A stretch of 64,000 bases of DNA from assembly GCF_035989305.1 (NCBI RefSeq), contig NZ_CP108514.1:7358501-7422500 (forward strand). The letters are read 5' to 3'. Every line of letters begins with the position of its first letter. Position 1 is the stretch's first letter. The position numbers were made by a program, and so were the translations under genes. Shown here piece after piece: positions 33,910 to 42,586 of this stretch. The notes beneath the pieces were generated by a model. That model was given only the letters and a program-made list of their open reading frames with translations, was not told where the DNA came from and did not search any database. The stretch comes from Streptomyces sp. NBC_01233. GTDB taxonomy: Bacteria > Actinomycetota > Actinomycetes > Streptomycetales > Streptomycetaceae.

Positions 33910-35723
33910 TGGCGCTGCTCGCGCAACGAGTCGAGACCGTAGCGTGCGGCGACATCGAGGCCCTCGCCGTAGTGGTGTTCCTCCAGCAGCGGCAGGATCT
34001 TCGTGCGCCAGGTCCGTTCGAGGCCGCCCTTGCGGTACACGCCCGGCTTCATCAGGTACGAGGGGCCGATGGCGAAGTCGGCATCGTTGATGAGGGCGTT
34101 GAGGGCGTCGAGGAGACGGGCGGGCTCCGGGTCCCTGCCTTCGTGCTTCAGCCAGCGCGCGAGCAGCCCGGCGGTCGGCTCGGCGCGCGGAGACAGCTCC
34201 ACGAACGCGAAACGGCGCCGCATCGCCGCGTCGACCAGGGCGATCGACCGGTCGGCGGTGTTCATCGTGCTGATCACAAACAAATTCGGCGGCAGCGCGA
34301 AGTCGTCGCCGGAGTAGGTGAGACGCACCGACCTCGTGCGGTACTCCAGGAGGAAGTACAGCTCGCCGAAGACCTTCGCCAGATTGGCGCGGTTGATCTC
34401 GTCGATGATCAGGAAATGCGGGATGTGCCGGTTGCCCTCGCGGGAGGCGAGATCGGCGAGCTCCCGCAGCGGGCCCGCCGTCAGCCGGAAGGCAACCTCC
34501 CTCGTCTCGGGATCCTCGACGGGCCGGAACCCCTCGAAGAAGTCCTCGTAGGCGTACGAAGGGTGGAACTGCACGATCTTGACCTGTTCCGGGCCGCCGC
34601 CGAAGTACTCGGCCAGCTTCATCGCCAGATACGTCTTACCAGTGCCCGGCGGGCCGTAGAGCACCAGCTGCCGTTCGTCGAGCAGCAGTTCACGCATCTC
34701 CTCCAGCCAGGCGCGGTCGTGGACCAGGAGGTCCGACGCAAATGCCTCGGTGATGTCCGGCAGCGACAGCTCCCGCAGCGCCTGCCGTTCGACGGCGGGG
34801 AACTCGCCGGTGTCGTCGGCTGCTGCCGGGTCCGTATGCCCTGTGAGCCCGTCCAGCGCCTCCAGGACACCGGTCAGGTCGACGACGTCATGCTGAACAG
34901 ACAACTTCTGCTGCACTTCCTCCGGCAGCTCCTCGTACGCATGGCCCTGCGGCAGCCAGGCGACGGTCCTTCGCAGATTGGACAGCCCGCCCGGCGACGA
35001 GGTCTGCACGGCCTCCCCGGTGATCCGCCCGACGTGCAGCCGGCCGTCGCCGATGGTGGCCACCATGTCGCCCACGCGCATCTGCGTCAGGAAGGCGTGC
35101 AGCTCGTCGACGAGGCCCCGCTTCTGGTTGTACGAGGCCGCCCCCTCGTACCCCTCCTCCACGTAGCGACGCAGCACGCTCTTGGTCGGATCGGTCTCCT
35201 CCAGAGGCGGCAGGTGCGCGCCCGCGAGCGAGACGAACCCCTCCTTCAGCCACAGCTGCCGCACCAGGTTGCGCCCGGAGACATTGGAGCCGCGCACCAG
35301 CCACGCTTTGCGTGGGGCACGCCAGCCGGTGGACAGATAGTCGGCGAGCGCGTGGCCCTCGGCGGTTCGCCAGGACTCCGGGCCGGATGCGTCGTAGCCG
35401 TACACCAGCGCGGCGGCGGCCGAGGACGAGTTGCACGCGATGTCCCGGGTCGCCGCCCAACGCGGCGGTGCCTCCGGCCGGTCGGATTCGGCAGGCGCGT
35501 CGACGAGCCCGCCGCTCGCGCGCAGCTCCGCGCGGATCCGGCGTGCGTGATCGCCAAGCCCGGGCCATGCCTCGGCCACCACCATCGAGCCCTCCAGCAG
35601 CAGGAACTTGTGCGTGCCGTTGCCGCCGAACTCCGCGAGCAGATACCCGCGCGCCTCACCGCCATCCTTGGGAAGCTTGATGCGGAACTCGGGGGCGCCG
35701 GGGAGGCGGTCGGAGTGCGGCAT
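33906..35723 (-). CDS. mcrB: McrB-type AAA+ GTPase with N-terminal modified-DNA reader
   Basis: A 605-residue protein. The C-terminal AAA+ part has Walker A GPPGTGKT (357-364), the McrB signature HPSYAYEDFFEGF (387-399), Walker B with IIDEINRA (439-446) and the MNTADRS guanine-binding loop (487-493), which together separate McrB from ordinary ATPases. Residues about 140-260 (VRQLWLKEGFV, then GDMVATIGDGRLHVG and RRTVAWL) look like an EVE/PUA-type reader that could bind modified bases. GGAAGG lies 6 nt before ATG 35723. First gene of the mcrB-mcrC-helicase operon, divergent from the sigma gene. Confidence 0.85.
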   Translation of the reverse strand: MPHSDRLPGAPEFRIKLPKDGGEARGYLLAEFGGNGTHKFLLLEGSMVVAEAWPGLGDHARRIRAELRASGGLVDAPAESDRPEAPPRWAATRDIACNSSSAAAALVYGYDASGPESWRTAEGHALADYLSTGWRAPRKAWLVRGSNVSGRNLVRQLWLKEGFVSLAGAHLPPLEETDPTKSVLRRYVEEGYEGAASYNQKRGLVDELHAFLTQMRVGDMVATIGDGRLHVGRITGEAVQTSSPGGLSNLRRTVAWLPQGHAYEELPEEVQQKLSVQHDVVDLTGVLEALDGLTGHTDPAAADDTGEFPAVERQALRELSLPDITEAFASDLLVHDRAWLEEMRELLLDERQLVLYGPPGTGKTYLAMKLAEYFGGGPEQVKIVQFHPSYAYEDFFEGFRPVEDPETREVAFRLTAGPLRELADLASREGNRHIPHFLIIDEINRANLAKVFGELYFLLEYRTRSVRLTYSGDDFALPPNLFVISTMNTADRSIALVDAAMRRRFAFVELSPRAEPTAGLLARWLKHEGRDPEPARLLDALNALINDADFAIGPSYLMKPGVYRKGGLERTWRTKILPLLEEHHYGEGLDVAARYGLDSLREQRQ

Positions 35724-35777
35724 GGGTGACCTTCCGAGGTAGGGGCGAGGCATGCGCGAACACCGCACACCTTACCT

Positions 35778-35851
35778 GTTGACGCTGTCAAGCGACTCGG
35801 AAGCTTCGTTAACAAGTCGGCTAAACGTGTTGACGGTGTAAACGCACTCGG
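35778..35851. promoter_or_regulatory. Two direct repeats containing TTGACnnnGTCAA, likely operators
   Basis: Bases 35778-35800 and 35829-35851 are 23-mers identical at 18 positions without gaps. The first contains a perfect palindrome TTGAC-GCT-GTCAA (35779-35791); the second a near copy TTGAC-GGT-GTAAA (35830-35842). Both end ACTCGG. They are 51 bases apart, about five helical turns, midway between mcrB and the sigma gene. The second covers the -35 box of the sigma promoter, so a bound dimer would block it. The binding protein is unknown. Confidence 0.65.
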
Positions 35852-35859
35852 CCTAGTGT
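35830..35859 (+). promoter_or_regulatory. Promoter of the sigma-drmA-drmB operon
   Basis: TTGACG (35830-35835), an 18-nt spacer and TAGTGT (35854-35859) match the Streptomyces housekeeping consensus well. Transcription would begin near 35866, 56 bases before the sigma start codon. The -35 box lies inside the second operator-like repeat. Confidence 0.65.
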
Positions 35860-35921
35860 GTGGTTCCGCCGACCGGGTCTTTCGGGCGGAACTGGCGCGT
35901 GGTCGCTGGAGTGGGGGCGTT

Positions 35922-37478
35922 ATGGGTGGGGAGTCCGTGGGCGAGTCCGAACGGCGCACGATCGAGGCGGAGTTGCCGTCGGTCATCGAGAGACTGACGC
36001 GCTGCGCGTCTCGTTCGGGCATTGTCAGCCAGCGGGCCTTCGCGCTGGAGGCGGAGCGACTCGGGCTGAGGACCGACGAACAGCGGCGAAGGTTTCGTAG
36101 CGGGCTGGCTGCTGCTGGCATTCACGTGAAGCCGTCCCGCCGAGGGCGGGTGAGTCACCGCCCCACGCCCGCCGCTGATCTTGAGGCGCGGGCTGTGACC
36201 CCGTCGCCGAAGGCATCCGCCCCACCGGCCGCCGCCCCTGAAACCGGGCTCGCCGCGACGGAGGCAGCCAGACGCCTGGCCCAGGCCCGGCGCATGCTCG
36301 CCCGCTATGCCGATGCCGACGGCACCGTCAGCAAGCTCGCCCACGACGGAGTTGTACGGCTCCACGGGCTCAGCCCTGCCGAAGCGCGTGAGCTGACCGC
36401 CGACTTCCCGATCACCCGCCCCGGAACGCCCCGCGTGCCCGCCGAATCGGTGGAGCGTCGTGAGGCCCGCTCCGCTGCGTCTGCACTCGCTCCCGCGTCC
36501 AAGGCCACGCCCCAGAGACCGTCGATCGGCGGGAAGCGTGCCCAAGTTGCGTCCACCGCTGTGGATGCACGACTGGCCGACGCCGTCCGCGCGGCTCGGG
36601 CCGTGCTGGAGGAGGACCGGTGGCGGCGGGAGCCGTCCAGGGTCCTGCTGAAGGCGGACGAGGAAGTCGGGCTCGCCGTTCTTCTGCGGGGCGGTACCGA
36701 CCGCCTCGGCCGCGATATTCCGGCGGAGGAGATCGGCGACCTACCCCGCGACGGCGAGCAGTGGTGCGCTTATGAGTGCCTCGTGCTGCACAACCGGCGG
36801 CTTGTGTGGAAGATCGCGCAGGGCTACCAGGGACGCGGACTGGACATCGACGACCTCGTCCAGCACGGAACCATCGGACTGATGCGTGCGGTCCGCAAGT
36901 TCGACGCCACCAAGGGCTACAAGCTGTCGACTTATGCGACGTGGTGGATCAAGCAGGCCATCACCCGGGCCATCGCCGACGAGGGCACCCTGATCCGGGT
37001 GCCCGTGCACATGCACGAAAAGGTCAGCAAGGTGGCCGTCGCTGAGCGCAAGCTGCTGAGTGAGGGCCGGGCCAGGACCGTCGACAACGTGGCCTACGCC
37101 ACCGGCCTTACCTTCGCCGAAGTGGAGGAAGTACGCAGGATCAGCCGGCCAACCGACTCCCTGGACCGGATCATCGGCGACGACACCGCCCTCGGCGACC
37201 TCATCATCGGGCCGAGCCGACTGCCCGGACCCGCTGTCGTGTTGATTCGCAAGGAGCTTCAGGCGCGCCTGCGGCACATCCTGGAGCACCTCTCCGAGCG
37301 TGAGCGGCATGTCCTTGTCCGACGCACCGGTCTTGACGGGGACGAGCCGGACACGCTTGAGGACATCGGGGTCGTCTTCGGTGTCACACGTGAGCGCATC
37401 CGCCAAGTCGAGTCGAAGGCCAAGGCGAAGTTTCGTGGCCAGCTGATCCGTCACGGGATGATTCCGTCGCACCTCTGA
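35922..37478 (+). CDS. Primary-type (sigma-70 group 1/2) sigma factor in the defence island
   Basis: A 518-residue sigma factor. Residues about 20-70 resemble region 1.1 of RpoD; 80-235 are a low-complexity, partly helical spacer; region 1.2 is LLKADEEVGLAVLL (242-255); region 2 spans about 281-363 with the promoter-melting and -10 recognition segment KLSTYATWWIKQAITRAIA (334-352); region 3 about 364-430; region 4.2, which reads the -35 box, is DIGVVFGVTRERIRQVE (481-497). Such full-length sigma factors are normally housekeeping or stress proteins, not mobile cargo. I use ATG 35922; GTG 35856 lies inside the promoter. It is the first gene of the plus operon, 72 bases ahead of drmA, and may direct transcription of the island. 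Confidence 0.85.
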   Translation: MGGESVGESERRTIEAELPSVIERLTRCASRSGIVSQRAFALEAERLGLRTDEQRRRFRSGLAAAGIHVKPSRRGRVSHRPTPAADLEARAVTPSPKASAPPAAAPETGLAATEAARRLAQARRMLARYADADGTVSKLAHDGVVRLHGLSPAEARELTADFPITRPGTPRVPAESVERREARSAASALAPASKATPQRPSIGGKRAQVASTAVDARLADAVRAARAVLEEDRWRREPSRVLLKADEEVGLAVLLRGGTDRLGRDIPAEEIGDLPRDGEQWCAYECLVLHNRRLVWKIAQGYQGRGLDIDDLVQHGTIGLMRAVRKFDATKGYKLSTYATWWIKQAITRAIADEGTLIRVPVHMHEKVSKVAVAERKLLSEGRARTVDNVAYATGLTFAEVEEVRRISRPTDSLDRIIGDDTALGDLIIGPSRLPGPAVVLIRKELQARLRHILEHLSERERHVLVRRTGLDGDEPDTLEDIGVVFGVTRERIRQVESKAKAKFRGQLIRHGMIPSHL

Positions 37479-37550
37479 ACCGACCACATTTCACGGCGGG
37501 CCCACAGCTGTTCCCGCTCAACGCCTCCACTCGATCGAAGGAACCCGCAC

Positions 37551-40500
37551 ATGGACCCGCGCCAGGAGCTGGTCGACTACCTCACCCGCCAGCTCGTCGG
37601 CCCCGCCGGCGGTGACGACGAGGTACTCGACGCACCGCCGGACCGGCAGTACCTGATGGGCACGCTCTATCCGCAACAGGCGGATCGTCAGCGCCGGCTC
37701 GACCTCGCCGCCGACGACCCCGAGGCACCTGGTGCCGAGCAGGACGCCCCCGACGTGGACCCGGCCCCCGACCCCGTGCCCGAGACCAACAGCTGGCTGC
37801 CCGCGTCCCTCGGCATCAGTTTCTACACCGATGCCATAGACGTCGAGGTGAGCTGCGCCGCCGCCCGCTACGAGACACGGCGGAACGAACCCGGGCGCGG
37901 GCGGCGCTGGCAGCGCATCCCCCTCAGGTCCGAGACACACACGATCGGCCCCGACCGGGAGGAGGTCCCGGTCCTCGACGACCGCGCGAAGATCCAGCTG
38001 ACCCGCCGCTCCTACGGCGCGGGCGCCCTCATCACCGTGGCCCTGGTCAACGAAAAACACCACGACCCTGCCGACGACAAGGCGCCGGACTGGGACGACA
38101 TGCTGTTCCAGTGCCAGCTCAGCGTCCGCCCCGCCGATGGCGCCGTGCTGCCCTATCCCAACGTCCGGCTCGCCAGCCGCGATCCCGAGGAACGCGAACT
38201 GCGCCTGCAATACCGGCACGTCGTCACCCACGCCGTCGGCCACGGCTGCGCCGTCCGCGAAGACCACGGCGAGGACGGCGGTGTTGAACGCCTCGCCTGC
38301 GAAGCCCTGCCACGCGCCGAGGTACCCGCCATCCGGGCCGGCGGCCCGCTCGACGCCCCCGCGCTCACCATCTCCCACCTGGCCGACCCGGCCGTCGACA
38401 GGGACCAACTCCGTGAGGAGCTCGCCGAGTTCGCCGCCGCGTACCACGCCTGGTACGTGGGCCAGCGATCCGTCGACGTGCCGCCCTGGGGCCGGGAAGC
38501 CGCAGAGCGGATCCTCGACCGCGTCCGCCAGACGGTCACCCGCATCGAGGCCGGCGTGCGCACCCTGTGCGACCCCGACCGGCCCGAACTCCTCGACGCT
38601 TTCCGCATCGCCCAGCGCGCCATGCTGCTGCAGATGCGGCACTCCGCCCCCGACCAGGCCGGTCAGCGGCGCCACCGCGCGGACCCCGTGGCCCTCGACC
38701 CGCCCGTCGACCCCAAGGCCACCTGGCGCCCCTTCCAGCTTGCCTTCTTCCTCCTCGCCCTCGACGGTGTCGCCGACCCCGGACACCGCGACCGGGATAC
38801 CACCGACCTGATCTGGTTCCCCACCGGCGGCGGCAAGACCGAGGCGTATCTGCTCCTGGCCGCCTTCACCATCGCCCTGCGCCGGATCCGCGGCGAAGGC
38901 GGCGGGACCACCGTGCTCAGCCGCTACACCCTCAGTCTGCTCACCACCCAGCAGTTCCAGCGCGCCGCCACCACGATCTGTGCTCTGGAGCACCTTCGCC
39001 GCGCCGAACCCGGGCTCGGCCTCGGTGGCGAGCCCATCACCATCGGCCTGTGGGTCGGCGACACCACCACCCCGAACAAGTTTCAGGCGGCCAAGGACGC
39101 CTTCGACGAGCAGCGCGAGGCCAGCCACCCCGAGGACGTCTTCATTCTCGACCGCTGCCCGTGGTGCGGCACCCGCATCCTGCCGCCGACCCGGTCCAGC
39201 GTCCGCTCCGACTACGGAGTCCGCGCCGAAACGGACGAGTTTACCTTCTACTGCACGCGTGACGAGTGTGCCTTCCACGACGTCCTGCCCGTTGCCGTCG
39301 TTGATCAGCACCTCTACGAGGATCCGCCCACCTTCGTCCTGGGCACCGTCGACAAGTTCGCCCGGCTCGCCTGGGAGCCCGACTCCGGCAGCCTCTTCGG
39401 CGCCGGCGCCGGCACCGGCAACCGGCCCCCGTCCCTGATCATCCAGGACGAGCTGCACCTGCTCACCGGACCGCTCGGCACCACGGTCGGCCTCTACGAG
39501 GCGGCCATCCTGGAGCTGTGCACCGGCCCGGACGGCCGCCCGCCCAAGATCGTCGCCGCCACGGCCACCATCAGGCGCTCCGCCGAACAGGTCCGAGCCC
39601 TGCACCACCAGGACGTCCAGCTCTTCCCACCGTCCGGGCTCGACGCCCGCGACAGCTTCTTCGCCGTCCCTGACACCGGCCGCCCCGGCCGCCTCTACCT
39701 CGGCGTCATGGCTCAGGGCCACACCGCGGGCCGCGGAGCCGTCGCCACCACGGCGGCCATGCTCCAGGGCGTCCACCAGCTCCCTGAGGAACACCGCGAC
39801 GACTATTGGACACTCGTCGCCTACCACCACAGCCTGCGCGAACTCGGCCGCACCGTCACCGCGGCCGGCGACGACATCCCCGCCCAGCTCCGCGGCCTCG
39901 ACGAGGGTTCGGGCACGCGCGAGCTGGTCGGCGAACAGGTACAGCAACTCGACAGCAGCGTGAAGCGCGCCGATCAGCCCATCCTCCTCGACCGCCTTGA
40001 AAAGCCCTGGACGGACCCCCGGTCGGTGTCGTTCCTGCCGTGCACCAACATGCTCTCCGTCGGCGTCGACGTGAAGCGGCTCGCGTACATGCTCATGCAG
40101 GGCCAGCCCAAGACCACCGCCGAGTACATCCAGGCCACCAGCCGCGTCGGCCGCCACCACGTGCCCGGACTCGTCGTCACCTACTTCAACGCCACACGCC
40201 CGCGCGACCGGTCCCACTACGAGACCTTCATGGACTACCACCGGGCGCTCTACCGCTACGTCGAACCAGCCAGCATCACGCCCTGGTCCCTGCCCGCGCG
40301 CCGCCGCGCTTTGCACGCCGCGCTCGTCATCCTGGTCCGCCACCGACTCGGCCTGGCCGCCGAGAACCGGGCCGGACGGATCACCGACCACAAGGAAGAT
40401 GCAGGGCGGATCGCCGACGCCCTCGCCGAGCGTGCCGCGACCGCCGAGCGCGGCGCCGCAGGATCGGACGCCGACGCTGTGCGCGCCGACGTACGAGCGG

Positions 40501-40706
40501 AACTCGGCTACCTCCTGGACGACTGGTACCGGCAGGCCGACACCGCCGCCGCCGAGGGCAAGGACCTCTACTACCGCAGTCAGGGCAAGGGCCAGCACAA
40601 CCTGCTCAAGGGCTTCGAGCAGCGTTACGGCCTGTGGGAGACCCTCAACTCGATGCGCAGCGTGGACCGAGACTGCCAGATCACCGTGACGGGAGCAGGA
40701 AAGTGA
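37551..40706 (+). CDS. drmA: DISARM helicase DrmA
   Basis: A 1051-residue superfamily 2 helicase. Motif I is IWFPTGGGKTEAYL (about 421-434), motif II is DELH (about 633), and the C-terminal motor has SVGVDVKRLAYML and IQATSRVGR (about 835-870). A four-Cys zinc module interrupts the motor (CPWCG, then CTRDEC, about 535-575). This layout and the partner DrmB identify DrmA. With DrmB it forms the DISARM core that blocks unmodified phage DNA. Its stop overlaps the DrmB GTG start (GTGA), so the two are translationally coupled. Confidence 0.85.
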   Translation: MDPRQELVDYLTRQLVGPAGGDDEVLDAPPDRQYLMGTLYPQQADRQRRLDLAADDPEAPGAEQDAPDVDPAPDPVPETNSWLPASLGISFYTDAIDVEVSCAAARYETRRNEPGRGRRWQRIPLRSETHTIGPDREEVPVLDDRAKIQLTRRSYGAGALITVALVNEKHHDPADDKAPDWDDMLFQCQLSVRPADGAVLPYPNVRLASRDPEERELRLQYRHVVTHAVGHGCAVREDHGEDGGVERLACEALPRAEVPAIRAGGPLDAPALTISHLADPAVDRDQLREELAEFAAAYHAWYVGQRSVDVPPWGREAAERILDRVRQTVTRIEAGVRTLCDPDRPELLDAFRIAQRAMLLQMRHSAPDQAGQRRHRADPVALDPPVDPKATWRPFQLAFFLLALDGVADPGHRDRDTTDLIWFPTGGGKTEAYLLLAAFTIALRRIRGEGGGTTVLSRYTLSLLTTQQFQRAATTICALEHLRRAEPGLGLGGEPITIGLWVGDTTTPNKFQAAKDAFDEQREASHPEDVFILDRCPWCGTRILPPTRSSVRSDYGVRAETDEFTFYCTRDECAFHDVLPVAVVDQHLYEDPPTFVLGTVDKFARLAWEPDSGSLFGAGAGTGNRPPSLIIQDELHLLTGPLGTTVGLYEAAILELCTGPDGRPPKIVAATATIRRSAEQVRALHHQDVQLFPPSGLDARDSFFAVPDTGRPGRLYLGVMAQGHTAGRGAVATTAAMLQGVHQLPEEHRDDYWTLVAYHHSLRELGRTVTAAGDDIPAQLRGLDEGSGTRELVGEQVQQLDSSVKRADQPILLDRLEKPWTDPRSVSFLPCTNMLSVGVDVKRLAYMLMQGQPKTTAEYIQATSRVGRHHVPGLVVTYFNATRPRDRSHYETFMDYHRALYRYVEPASITPWSLPARRRALHAALVILVRHRLGLAAENRAGRITDHKEDAGRIADALAERAATAERGAAGSDADAVRADVRAELGYLLDDWYRQADTAAAEGKDLYYRSQGKGQHNLLKGFEQRYGLWETLNSMRSVDRDCQITVTGAGK

Positions 40707-42586
40707 AGCGCAAACTCCGGGTCCGCCAGGCGCAGACCGTGCTGCCGTTCGGCGTGGGCGCGGTACTCGACGTCCAGGGCGAGTCCTTCGTAGCCGCCGG
40801 CATCGAGAGGTGGCCGGACCTCAAGACCCCCGTCCCCTCCGAACGGCTTGCCACCCGCCTCGGCGTCAAGGGCTTCTTCGCCGCACCTCACACCCTCAAC
40901 GACCGCTACGACAACGCCGATGGCCCCGGCGTCCCCTATGTGCGCTTCCCCGGCTGGCTGTTCTGCGGCTCCTGCAGGGCCATGGTCCGCTTTCTGCGCG
41001 AGAACGAGAAGCCGGGCGAGCCGCCCGTCTGCACATCCTGTGTCGCCGCCCCCCGCCTCACCCCGATGCGGTTCGTCCGCATCTGCCCGGACGGACACCT
41101 CGACGACGTCGACTGGTGGTACTGGGCCCACTCCAAGCTCGCGCCCGAACTGCGGCAGTTCTGCTCCGAGTCGAAGCACTCCTGGAAGGCACGCCGGCTC
41201 AGCTTCCGCGTCGCCGACCGCGCCTCCGGACTCGAAGCACTCTCTGTACGCTGCGGAGCGACCAGGGAGGGCGGCGAGCCCTGCGGCGCCGAACGCGACC
41301 TGCTCGACGTCCTAGGCCCACAGGGCGGACACTGCTCCGGCCGCAACCCCTGGCAGCACTGGGACGCGAGGGCTTCCTGCGGCCAGCAGGTGCACATCGT
41401 GCAGCGCACCGCCGGCAACGTCTACTACCCAGTCGTCTACTCGGCTCTCGACATCCCCCAGACCGCCGAAGCCCCGCGTGCGGAGCAGAACATGGCGGAG
41501 GCCGTCCTGGGCCACGGCTATTGGTCGATCCTGCTCGAAGCCCTCGGCACGCCCAGGGCCGACACCTTCCGTGGCATGATCAAGGAGGACACCGAAGCCC
41601 CCAACAGCCTCATCGATCAGCTTGTCGCGGAGGCCACAGGCGCTCCCACACCCCTGCCTGCAGACCAGCCGGAGCCTGGAAAGTCCGGAAAGATCGACCT
41701 GAGTCGCGACGAGTGGTACGCCTTCGATGCGATCCGGCTCCCGGAGCCCACCACGGAGTTCGCGATTCGTCGCGGCGGACTCGGCCTCGACGGCGAGAAG
41801 GAGGAGCCCTGGGCCACTCTCGACGCACACATCGACGGCGTCGTCCTCGTCGACCGGCTTCGCGAGGTCCGTGCCCTGAGCGGATTCCGCCGCCACTCGC
41901 CGGGCGGCACCCTCGTTCCCGCCGACACCAGCGGCCGCCTGCGCTGGCTCCCCGCGACCGAGGTCTACGGCGAGGGCATCGTCCTCACCCTCGACGAACA
42001 GCGCCTGACCGTCTGGGAGAGCGACCCCCGCGTGCAGGCCCACGTCCACGAAATCCGTACGGACCTCGACGCGTCGTTCCGCGAGGAACAACTCGCCGAG
42101 ACGACCGGCAGCGAACTCTCGCCCCGCTTCCTGCTCCTGCACACCGTCGCCCACCTGCTCATCCGCCAGCTGTCCTTCGACTCCGGCTACACCACCGCCA
42201 GCCTGCGCGAGCGCGTGTACGGCCGCCCTGAGTACGGCCAGCGCGGACTGCTGATTTACACGGCCGCCGGTGACGCGGAAGGCACCCTCGGCGGTCTGGT
42301 CCGGCAGGGCGAAGCGCCGCACTTCGCCGAGACGCTCATCCGGATGCTGGAGGCGGCTGCCTGGTGCTCCGCCGACCCGCTGTGCGCCGAGCACACCGGC
42401 CAGGGCTTCGGCAACCTCAACCGTGCTGCCTGCCATGCCTGCACCCTGCTGCCCGAGACCAGCTGCCAGACCGGCAACACCCTCCTCGACCGCGCCCTGG
42501 TCGTCGGCTCCGCCCGCGTCCCCGGCTACTTCACCGACGTCCTCACCGCAAGCCGCGAACAAGCGGCCGCCACCGCCCTGGGATGA
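40703..42586 (+). CDS. drmB: DISARM protein DrmB with DUF1998
   Basis: A 627-residue protein starting with GTG 40703. The N-terminus (QTVLPFGVGAVLDV) is typical of DrmB. A zinc module FCGSC ... CTSC lies near residues 90-115, followed by the hallmark RICPDGHLDDVDW. The C-terminal 150 residues are DUF1998 (LLHTVAHLLIRQLSFDSGY, then conserved Cys in RAACHACTLLPE). DrmB works with the DrmA helicase and is a DISARM core subunit. It overlaps genes on both sides by 4 bases. Confidence 0.85.
   Translation: MKRKLRVRQAQTVLPFGVGAVLDVQGESFVAAGIERWPDLKTPVPSERLATRLGVKGFFAAPHTLNDRYDNADGPGVPYVRFPGWLFCGSCRAMVRFLRENEKPGEPPVCTSCVAAPRLTPMRFVRICPDGHLDDVDWWYWAHSKLAPELRQFCSESKHSWKARRLSFRVADRASGLEALSVRCGATREGGEPCGAERDLLDVLGPQGGHCSGRNPWQHWDARASCGQQVHIVQRTAGNVYYPVVYSALDIPQTAEAPRAEQNMAEAVLGHGYWSILLEALGTPRADTFRGMIKEDTEAPNSLIDQLVAEATGAPTPLPADQPEPGKSGKIDLSRDEWYAFDAIRLPEPTTEFAIRRGGLGLDGEKEEPWATLDAHIDGVVLVDRLREVRALSGFRRHSPGGTLVPADTSGRLRWLPATEVYGEGIVLTLDEQRLTVWESDPRVQAHVHEIRTDLDASFREEQLAETTGSELSPRFLLLHTVAHLLIRQLSFDSGYTTASLRERVYGRPEYGQRGLLIYTAAGDAEGTLGGLVRQGEAPHFAETLIRMLEAAAWCSADPLCAEHTGQGFGNLNRAACHACTLLPETSCQTGNTLLDRALVVGSARVPGYFTDVLTASREQAAATALG

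Noticed and set aside
35856..35921. Upstream GTG start for the sigma factor
   Set aside because: The codon overlaps the -10 hexamer TAGTGT, so it would not be in the transcript; ATG 35922 gives a natural start.
37518..40598. Very long open frame on the minus strand opposite drmA
   Set aside because: It is the antisense shadow of drmA produced by extreme GC bias; its product is a repetitive Gly/Val/Asp-rich chain without domains, while the plus frame has clear helicase motifs.
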